From Opitutia bacterium (GTDB lineage: Bacteria; Verrucomicrobiota; Verrucomicrobiia; Opitutales; Seribacteraceae), in contig NYYP01000023.1 in the NCBI GenBank assembly GCA_002686835.1, positions 1 through 64,000 of the forward strand: a stretch of DNA of 64,000 bases, in the 5' to 3' direction. The stretch's first letter is position 1, and the number at the start of each line of letters is the position of its first letter. The position numbers and the translations under genes are program-made. The notes below the pieces were generated by a model that did not search any database, was not told the DNA's origin, and worked only from the letters and a program-made list of their open reading frames with translations. Shown here one piece after another: positions 37,242 to 43,703 of this stretch.

Positions 37242-38060
37242 ATGAAACCAAGGATGGTATTCCTGAGGGGTGGGGGACTTGGTGATTTTATCTTAACCTT
37301 ACCACTGCTCAAACTTGCTCATCTTGAGCAATTTCCTGTTACCCTCTATGCACGTCCTTCTTATTTAGAACTTTTGGGTAGCGAATGGGATTGGTTGGAT
37401 GTTGAGGATTTGGACGAACTGTCGGGTAATCCACCGCCCTATATCAGAGGTTGTATTGCCGTTAGTTTTTGGACGGATCCAGGATGGTACCAGGAATTGA
37501 TACACGCAGGTGCAATTGCAGTTCACCAGATCAATCCCCGACCGTTGAGTGGGAAGCATTTTGTCATCCAGTCGTCTGCAAACATGGAGTGGGTAATTTC
37601 AGAGGACTTTTTTAAAAAACCATTACTTGGTAATTGTTGGGCTGGGGGTGAAAACACTCTATGGATTCACCCGGGAAGTGGGGGAGGGAGTAAAAATTTG
37701 CCCATCGGGCATTTTATAGACTATGCCCATCAATGGCTAGATCGGGATAGATGCAAAAATGTAATTTTTTCTTTTGGGGAAGCGGATAAAGATCGGTTGA
37801 GTAAGATAAAATCCTCCGCGATTAGTAAAGATCCAAGAACTTCGATTATTCAACCACCAACGATTTTAGGTCTTTGTGATCAGTTGACGAAACGGGCGGA
37901 CAAATTTGTGGGCAACGATTCAGGCCCCGGGCATTTGGCAGCAAGTCTGGGTATACCCGTTGAAATTGGTTTTACCAACACATCAGAATCGGTGTGGCGA
38001 CCAATTGGCCCAAGGGTAAAAACCTATTTCTGGGACTCAGACTCCAGCAAAATCTTATAG
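37242..38060 (+). CDS. glycosyltransferase family 9-like protein
   Basis: This 272-residue protein resembles the ADP-heptose:LPS heptosyltransferase (GT9, GT-B fold) family. The N-terminus MVFLRGGGLGDFILTLPLLKLAH and the C-terminal donor site FVGNDSGPGHLAASLGIPVEIGFTNTSESVWRPIG are diagnostic, with WIHPGSGGGSKN between. It is shorter than typical heptosyltransferases (~340 residues). It would act at the cytoplasmic face on lipid-linked saccharides, but the substrate is unknown. It starts 30 bp after thrC. Its last 37 bp overlap the 3' end of the convergent cimA. Confidence 0.75.
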   Translation: MKPRMVFLRGGGLGDFILTLPLLKLAHLEQFPVTLYARPSYLELLGSEWDWLDVEDLDELSGNPPPYIRGCIAVSFWTDPGWYQELIHAGAIAVHQINPRPLSGKHFVIQSSANMEWVISEDFFKKPLLGNCWAGGENTLWIHPGSGGGSKNLPIGHFIDYAHQWLDRDRCKNVIFSFGEADKDRLSKIKSSAISKDPRTSIIQPPTILGLCDQLTKRADKFVGNDSGPGHLAASLGIPVEIGFTNTSESVWRPIGPRVKTYFWDSDSSKIL

Positions 38061-39610
38061 GTCACAGAATCCACCAACGCTTCCCAACTGGCGTTGATTA
38101 CATTGTCGCTCACTCCAACTGTTCCCCAGGTGGAGTGTCCATCAGATGACTCCACATGAACGCGGGTGATGGCATTAGTGCCCTGATTGCTTTCAAGAAT
38201 GCGAACTTTAAAATCTACCAAAGTAACTTGGGAAATATAAGGAAAGTCTTTGACCAATGCCTTTCTCAGAGCATGGTCTAAAGCCGAGACTGGTCCGTTG
38301 CCCTCAGCAACAACATGGTGAGTTTCTCCCTTAATGCGTAACTTTACGGTGGCTTCAGATGTGACTCCATCTTCCTGGATCATACCCTCCACACCGACAT
38401 GGTATCGCAAAACCTCGAAGGCAAGATCCTCACCACGCAGAAACCTACGGAGCAGCAGATCAAAGGAAGCATCGGCAGATTCAAACTCATACCCCTTGAA
38501 CTCCAGGGACTTTAATTCTTCAAGAAAGGACTTCATTTCTGGAGAGCGGCCGTCAACATCCATGCCCATCTCTTTGGCTTTGAGCATGATACTGCTCCGT
38601 CCGGACATATCTGAAACTAAAACGCGTGTGCGGTTACCCACGGTTGCCGGATCGATATGTTCGTAACTCCGTGTTGATTTTGATGCAGCATCAGCATGCA
38701 CACCCCCTTTGTGGGCAAAGGATGCAGCTCCTACATAAGGGGCACGAATATCAGGTCTTAAGTTGGTTGAGTCGTCGATAAAAAGGGACAAGTCCCTTAG
38801 CTTGGAAAGATTTTTACCACAGTTGGTCGATCGATCCATCTTTAATTGAAGGTTGGGAATAATGGTGGTGAGGTTCGCATTTCCATTGCGTTCACCATAA
38901 CCATTCATGGTGCCCTGGACCATTACAGCACCAGCTTCCACCCCAGCTAAACTGACTGCCACGCCAACTCCGGCATCATTGTGGCAGTGTACCCCAATTT
39001 TGGAATCAGGAAAATGATCAACAACAGTTTGGGTGATCTGGTGAAAAGGAGTTACCAGTTTCCCCCCATTTGTCTCACAAAGGGTGAGAAAATCTGCACC
39101 ACCTCTCTGGGCACCCTCAAGAGTGGAAAGAGCATACTCTGGATTGTCGGTGTAGCCGTCAAAAAAATGCTCTGCATCATAGATCACTTCTTTTCCCTGT
39201 TCCTTGAGGTATCTGACTGTGTCTTCAATCATTTGCAGGTTTTCTTCAGGCGTGGTCCGTAGAACATCTGTCACATGAAGGAGCCAAGACTTCCCAAAGA
39301 TGGTCACAACCGGGGTATTGGCATCAAGGAGAAGTTTTACCTGTGCATCATCCTCAACCGCCGTCTTGGCACGCCTGGTGGAACCAAAAGCGGCAACCTT
39401 AGCATGGTTTAAACTCAGGTCAGTGGCTTGTTCAAAAAAAGCCATATCTCGGGGGTTACTGCCTGGCCATCCACCCTCAATGTAATCCACCCCAAATTGG
39501 TCAAGCTTTTGTGCAACCCGAAGCTTGGAAGCTACAGTGAAAGATACGCCTTCTGCCTGTGAGCCATCTCGCAAAGTTGTGTCGTATATCAGAACATGCT
39601 GATTATTCAT
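38024..39610 (-). CDS. cimA: citramalate synthase
   Basis: This condenses pyruvate and acetyl-CoA to (R)-citramalate, the threonine-independent route to 2-oxobutyrate and isoleucine. The DRE-TIM metallolyase barrel starts LIYDTTLRDGSQAEGVSFT; HCHNDAGVGVAVSLAGVEAGA and GYGERNGNANL are present. A C-terminal regulatory LeuA dimer-type domain (VTLVDFKVRILESNQGTNAITRVHVES) gives 528 residues, as in the CimA/TIGR00977 group rather than LeuA. Threonine dehydratase is not in the window. Convergent overlap of 37 bp with the GT9-like gene. Confidence 0.9.
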   Translation of the reverse strand: MNNQHVLIYDTTLRDGSQAEGVSFTVASKLRVAQKLDQFGVDYIEGGWPGSNPRDMAFFEQATDLSLNHAKVAAFGSTRRAKTAVEDDAQVKLLLDANTPVVTIFGKSWLLHVTDVLRTTPEENLQMIEDTVRYLKEQGKEVIYDAEHFFDGYTDNPEYALSTLEGAQRGGADFLTLCETNGGKLVTPFHQITQTVVDHFPDSKIGVHCHNDAGVGVAVSLAGVEAGAVMVQGTMNGYGERNGNANLTTIIPNLQLKMDRSTNCGKNLSKLRDLSLFIDDSTNLRPDIRAPYVGAASFAHKGGVHADAASKSTRSYEHIDPATVGNRTRVLVSDMSGRSSIMLKAKEMGMDVDGRSPEMKSFLEELKSLEFKGYEFESADASFDLLLRRFLRGEDLAFEVLRYHVGVEGMIQEDGVTSEATVKLRIKGETHHVVAEGNGPVSALDHALRKALVKDFPYISQVTLVDFKVRILESNQGTNAITRVHVESSDGHSTWGTVGVSDNVINASWEALVDSVTYKILLESESQK

Positions 39611-39688
39611 GGTGCTGAATGAATTTAAATAGGGGAAAGATATGATCTGTTTTGCTGATTAGAAGTAATAAGCAATTTAGGTATAAAA

Positions 39689-41308
39689 ATGCTTTCCTTC
39701 TCCGTTCTTGGCAACGGCAAAGCTTTGCTTGTATGCTCAGTTGCAGTGAATCAAATCTCAGGAAATCAGTTAGGACTAGAAATTTTTCATTCGTTAAGAA
39801 AGCAGGTATTTAGTCCTTTACTGGTAGATTATGGACTTCCAGTTCCTCGAACTTTTACTCGGGGAGTGGTCCTTGCTCTATCTCTTGGCCTAATAAAAAT
39901 TCTTAACCAAAAAAAGGTAGGCAAAAGAGTTGGAGTTATTCTTCCCCCAGGGATTGGAGGATTTGTTGCCAACATTGCAATCATTCTAAGTGGCCGCATA
40001 CCAGTGAATTTAAATTTCACTCTTGGCTCGGAGATAAATAAATACCTGCTTAACTCCACCGGTATTAATGCAATTCTTACTGCATCCAAGATGATAGAAA
40101 AGTTTCCGGATTTTCCTTGGACAGAAGAAATCATCCTTGTCGATAACTATCTTTTAAGTTCAGCGAAAAGACCGTTTTCTATTTTTTTAGAAATCATAAA
40201 AGCAAAATTCTTTCCTTACGGTTTAGTGAGAAAATATCAGATTTCACAAAAGGGAGGGCATGAGTTGGCTACGATTTTATTCACCAGTGGTAGTTCGGGA
40301 ATGCCCAAGGGGGTTATGCTATCTCACGAGAATATCCTTAAGAACTGCAAACAGCTTTTTGATTTGGAACTGTTTGATGACAGGCCAAATGTTCTGGTCA
40401 ATCTACCTCTTTTTCACAGTTTTGGATTTACTGTTGGTATGATTTTTTCGGTTCTCCGCGGGTTACCCCTTGCGTGCACTGCCAATCCACTTGACCACAA
40501 GTTGAACCTGAAAGTAATTCAGAAAGAAAAAATCAAAACCCTTTTAGGGACCCCGACTTTTCTTCGAGGGTATTTGAAGAGAGCGAAAAATAATGAATTA
40601 TCCAGCATCAAATATGTTGTGGCAGGAGCCGAAAAAAGTCCGGAAGAATTTCGCTTAAGATGGGAAAAAGTTGCGAACTGTGATTACTTGGAAGGATATG
40701 GTTTAACCGAGGCATCTCCTGCCATTTCTTTTAATCTTCCCGGTAGGGGGAAAAGAAATGGTTCCGTGGGTAGATTGCTCAAGGGAGTATCTTGTAAAAC
40801 TTTAGATATCGACTCTGGTAAGGAAACGAATTTGTCGGATGGAGGGATTCTCTGTTTTCGTGGCCAAAATATTTTCGCAGGTTATTTGAACAATCAGGAA
40901 AAAACTTCATCAGTTTTGGATACTGAAGGCTGGTTTAAAACGGGAGACCTTGGGAGGATCGATGAGGATGGTTTTTTGTGGATTGAGGGAAGGGTATCCA
41001 GGTTTTCCAAAATCGGTGGCGAGATGGTTTCTCATCAAAAAGTGGAAGAAGCAATCAACAAGATCTTAGGGTTGTGTACGGAAGAAGATTTACAACTTGT
41101 GGTATCCGCCCGTGAAAATATTCAAAAAGGCGAACAGCTAGTAGTGGTAACTACTTTAGCTTTAAACCTCCAGGATTTAAAAAAAGCACTAAGGGAGCAA
41201 GGACTTCCCAATCTGTGGATACCCCAAGAAATAATGTTATTGAAAGAGATACCTCTTCTTCCCACAGGCAAAGTAAACTGGAAAGAGATTAGGAGTGAAA
41301 TTGCTTAA
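39689..41308 (+). CDS. AMP-binding acyl-ACP/acyl-CoA ligase family protein
   Basis: This is an ANL-superfamily adenylate-forming enzyme of 539 residues. It most resembles the acyl-ACP synthetase half of Aas. The ATP loop is ILFTSGSSGMPKGVMLSHENI; later come EGYGLTEASPAIS, FKTGDLGRIDEDGFLWIEGR and the C-terminal catalytic Lys in LPTGKVNWKEI. No acyltransferase domain is fused to it. Probable role is activation of fatty acids for phospholipid repair or uptake, though the substrate is inferred. Codon usage looks more AT-rich than the cimA side, and the gene ends 50 bp from tRNA-Lys. An AGG lies upstream of the ATG. Confidence 0.8.
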   Translation: MLSFSVLGNGKALLVCSVAVNQISGNQLGLEIFHSLRKQVFSPLLVDYGLPVPRTFTRGVVLALSLGLIKILNQKKVGKRVGVILPPGIGGFVANIAIILSGRIPVNLNFTLGSEINKYLLNSTGINAILTASKMIEKFPDFPWTEEIILVDNYLLSSAKRPFSIFLEIIKAKFFPYGLVRKYQISQKGGHELATILFTSGSSGMPKGVMLSHENILKNCKQLFDLELFDDRPNVLVNLPLFHSFGFTVGMIFSVLRGLPLACTANPLDHKLNLKVIQKEKIKTLLGTPTFLRGYLKRAKNNELSSIKYVVAGAEKSPEEFRLRWEKVANCDYLEGYGLTEASPAISFNLPGRGKRNGSVGRLLKGVSCKTLDIDSGKETNLSDGGILCFRGQNIFAGYLNNQEKTSSVLDTEGWFKTGDLGRIDEDGFLWIEGRVSRFSKIGGEMVSHQKVEEAINKILGLCTEEDLQLVVSARENIQKGEQLVVVTTLALNLQDLKKALREQGLPNLWIPQEIMLLKEIPLLPTGKVNWKEIRSEIA

Positions 41309-41358
41309 TTCTAATAGCCTTCTCCAGTAAAAGCGGGGAGTCTTGGTATTTTTAGACT

Positions 41359-41434
41359 TGGTAGGCCGGCCGGGACTCGAACCCGGAACCAATGGCTTAA
41401 AAGGCCACTGCTCTACCGATTGAGCTACCGACCC
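41359..41434 (-). tRNA. tRNA-Lys (anticodon TTT)
   Basis: Read on the minus strand, the acceptor stem GGGTCGG pairs with CCGGCCT (two G-U pairs). The D arm is GCTC...GAGC. The anticodon stem GTGGC/GCCAT holds the loop CTTTTAA, giving TTT (lysine). The T arm contains GGTTCGAGTCC. A discriminator A and an encoded CCA end the 76-nt gene at 41359. It sits at the edge of an AT-rich accessory stretch. Confidence 0.97.
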
Positions 41435-41745
41435 GCAGAGTAAGCTAAATAGTAATATAGAAGGTGCTTGGGTTCGTCAACGATCAACGATTAGTGGGGA
41501 GAATCTAAAAAAATTCCAAAAATTCTACCTATTTACGCCATATGTTTGAACCTTTCAGTCCTATGACACTTTGCGTCCTATTAATTGAGATTGAAAGAGG
41601 TATTATGGGATAATGACAAGTAGCTATAGATTAGAATATTTTAAGTTGGCTATTGTCTACTATTAGTGGAGTGCCCGGCTGATTTAGACTGCCCCCAAAA
41701 AACAAGTCAAATAAAGGTGCAGATTGTTACCAAACTTATCTACTG
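41435..41745. other. 311-bp non-coding gap between tRNA-Lys and the accessory genes
   Basis: I see no supported gene in this AT-rich gap. The left end holds the tRNA-Lys promoter. The rest is the region downstream of the minus-strand 228-residue protein. No clear terminator, repeat or copy of the tRNA 3' end was found by eye. Confidence 0.5.
41452..41480 (-). promoter_or_regulatory. sigma70-like promoter of tRNA-Lys
   Basis: On the minus strand TTGACG (5 of 6 to consensus) is followed after 17 bp by TATTAC (4 of 6). The -10 box ends 17 bp before the tRNA 5' end, which places a start site about 7-10 nt upstream of the mature tRNA. Confidence 0.55.
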
Positions 41746-42432
41746 TCACATATCTTGGTTTGCTTCACCATTTTCATTTTCCATTTCGCCTAACCCCTCC
41801 TCCTGCTTTTTTGAAAGAGGAAAAGTGATCGGGTTCCACTTGTATGACCAGCGATTGTATTCTTCAAATACAAGTATTTCTAAGTGCTTATTAAACCATT
41901 CTGTCATTTGATGGACATGATTGTTTAGCGTTTCATATTTTTCAGAAAGCAATTGGTTCTCTCTTTCTATTTCCGCAATTTGGGCAAGACGCTTTTGCTG
42001 TTTTGCAAGGTGCTCTGCAACTGGATCGGGTTTGGAATTGTGTTCTAATGGAGTGTTTACTGTTTCGTCTAGGGATGGGGAATCAATAGCTTCCTCTTCT
42101 TTTTCGGATTGAGGTTTTTCAGTTTTGATCTCGGTTGGTTCAGGTTCGGGTTCCGGGAAATCTATGTCCGGTATGGGTTCAGGCAGAGGAGTAAGATCAG
42201 GCTTTTCCAAAAAAGGCTTATTGGGGTCTGAAAAGGCTTGGGTGAAACAGTCCTTTTCCTCATCCGAGAGGTTTTTAAAAGGAAGTTGCTTGATAAAAGA
42301 ATAGGCCAGTTGAGCCAGAGCATTCTCCGGACTGTATGCCATAAAAAATTTATCTACAGATAAGCCTCCATTGAAAGAACATTTGAACTTATATTCAATA
42401 AGGTCGGGCCCACGTTCTTTCTTTTTTTTCAT
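41746..42432 (-). CDS. hypothetical protein, DL[IF]EY/EYNRW family, long linker form
   Basis: I do not recognise the family. The ~228-residue cytoplasmic protein has a conserved N-terminal block, DLIEYKFKCSFNG...DKFFMAYSPENALAQLAYSFIKQL, then a Pro/Glu-rich linker (LPEPIPDIDFPEPEPEPTE). A coiled-coil-prone stretch (KQQKRLAQIAEIERENQLLSEKYETLNNH) follows, then a C-terminal block, LEILVFEEYNRWSYKWNPITFPLSKK. Both end blocks recur in the next gene, so the two are paralogs in tandem. I start it at ATG 42432 (MKKKKERG); the ORF track uses a TTG further up. No enzyme motif is visible. Confidence is in the gene being real, not in a function. Confidence 0.65.
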   Translation of the reverse strand: MKKKKERGPDLIEYKFKCSFNGGLSVDKFFMAYSPENALAQLAYSFIKQLPFKNLSDEEKDCFTQAFSDPNKPFLEKPDLTPLPEPIPDIDFPEPEPEPTEIKTEKPQSEKEEEAIDSPSLDETVNTPLEHNSKPDPVAEHLAKQQKRLAQIAEIERENQLLSEKYETLNNHVHQMTEWFNKHLEILVFEEYNRWSYKWNPITFPLSKKQEEGLGEMENENGEANQDM

Positions 42433-42508
42433 TGGACTGTTAAACAATTAAATAAATGTTTTCTAATTTGACCGTTATAGGTTAGGCCATTTTTGCCAAC
42501 TGAAACCC

Positions 42509-42961
42509 TCATTCGGGAGTCATTTCTTCAAGAGGCAAGCGTAAGGAATACCAACGATTTGCCCAACGATTGTATTCATCAAATTGGATAAGCTCGATCC
42601 GTTCATTCATCTCCTGAACTATTGATATAAATGAATCAGACGTCTTTTGGTTGATACCAGGGGTGAGTTCATTTTGTTCCTTTGAGTCATTGGAATCTGT
42701 ATTTTCTGCAATTTTAAATTTAGGTGATTGCAATGAATGATCGTATAATTTGACAAATTCCCTGGCGATAATGAACTCTTGCTTGAGGTAAGTCTTGCGG
42801 TCAAAAAGAGATTTCAGCATAGCGTAGGCGAACATACCCAGAGCATCCCTTGCATTGTGTGCCAAGTAAAACCTTTCGGCAATAGTGGCACGTTGATCCA
42901 CTCTAAAGAAGATTCTATACTCAAATAGGTCCGCGGGCTTTTCTTTGGATTTTGTGGGCAT
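42509..42961 (-). CDS. hypothetical protein, DL[IF]EY/EYNRW family, short form
   Basis: This 150-residue protein is a paralog of the next gene downstream. Its N-terminal block is DLFEYRIFFRVDQRATIAERFYLAHNARDALGMFAYAMLKSL and its C-terminal block is IELIQFDEYNRWANRWYSLRLPLEEM. The central linker is shorter and lacks the Pro/Glu repeats. The shared pattern is [DL-x-EY], a basic or aromatic strand, an A-LA/FAY helix, and EYNRW-x4-W near the end. The gap to the longer paralog is 76 bp, on the same strand, so they may be co-transcribed. It is divergent from the 162-residue orphan. Function unknown. Confidence 0.65.
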   Translation of the reverse strand: MPTKSKEKPADLFEYRIFFRVDQRATIAERFYLAHNARDALGMFAYAMLKSLFDRKTYLKQEFIIAREFVKLYDHSLQSPKFKIAENTDSNDSKEQNELTPGINQKTSDSFISIVQEMNERIELIQFDEYNRWANRWYSLRLPLEEMTPE

Positions 42962-43208
42962 TGCAAATTATAGTTTAATAAAAGCACAAAATTATGCATT
43001 CACAAGAAAACTCGTTTATTAAAACAGTTAACATATTTTCACTTATCATTTTGTATATTTTCTTTCGAACGATTTAACAAATCGGTGATTAGTTGTTGGT
43101 AGTTCAGCACCCTTCGATCAGAGGCAAATCTTTGTGCCATCATCCAAAGATATTAATCAGAAAATTCGGTTGCTAGATAGGCAACAATTAGGATGATGTA
43201 ACAACCCC

Positions 43209-43697
43209 ATGAACAGAGCAGTCGAAATTATCAATTCATTACGTGCAGGTATGGAAACCATGCTTGAGAACGACAGTACCAGAAGGGTAAACAGTCTGCG
43301 AATGTTTAACTTTGAAAAAAACCGGGTGTCTTTACGAATGGAAGTAATTGACCACGAACATGTAAGTCATCCTATGGGAATGATCGATGTGACGGAGTAC
43401 CCAACTGGAGGCGGTAACCAACCCAGTTGCAACTGTCTAATGACTGAGTTGGTAACTGGTAAGTCTCAGAAGTTAGTTCTCAAGCTACACAACCAGGATC
43501 AAAAGAAGATCGAATGTTCCAAAGTTTTTAACTTTTTCAGAAAGGTGCTTCATCTTCCGGAAGTGAACCAACCTGAACATTTTGCTGGGAGTTCTCCCGT
43601 TCCTGTTGTTGAAGAATCGCAACCCGTAGATAAAAGTGCCAATATGTTTCCTCCTGTTGATGGGAAAATCCCGGACAGTCCGAGAGGTGCTCAGTAA
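43209..43697 (+). CDS. hypothetical protein, 162 aa, orphan
   Basis: I do not recognise this protein. It starts MNRAVEIINSLRAGMETML and has a compact N-terminal part of about 120 residues (VSLRMEVIDHEHVSHPMGMIDVTEYPTGGG, then QPSCNCLMTELVTG). The C-terminal tail is Pro/Ser/Val-rich and probably disordered. No signal peptide or membrane segment is visible. It is divergent from the tandem paralogs across 247 bp and convergent with the M16 peptidase (6-bp gap). The 247-bp upstream gap is AT-rich and presumably holds both promoters. Confidence 0.55.
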   Translation: MNRAVEIINSLRAGMETMLENDSTRRVNSLRMFNFEKNRVSLRMEVIDHEHVSHPMGMIDVTEYPTGGGNQPSCNCLMTELVTGKSQKLVLKLHNQDQKKIECSKVFNFFRKVLHLPEVNQPEHFAGSSPVPVVEESQPVDKSANMFPPVDGKIPDSPRGAQ

Positions 43698-43703
43698 GAG
43701 AGA

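Noticed and set aside
41309-41358. Weak inverted repeat (CTTCTCC...GGGGAG) after the acyl ligase gene
   Set aside because: The pairing depends on G-U pairs and the T-rich tail is interrupted. Evidence is too weak for a terminator.
41359-43700. Possible genomic island inserted at tRNA-Lys
   Set aside because: No integrase and no direct repeat of the tRNA 3' end was seen, and the accessory genes lie on the 5' side of the tRNA, so classical tRNA integration is not supported.
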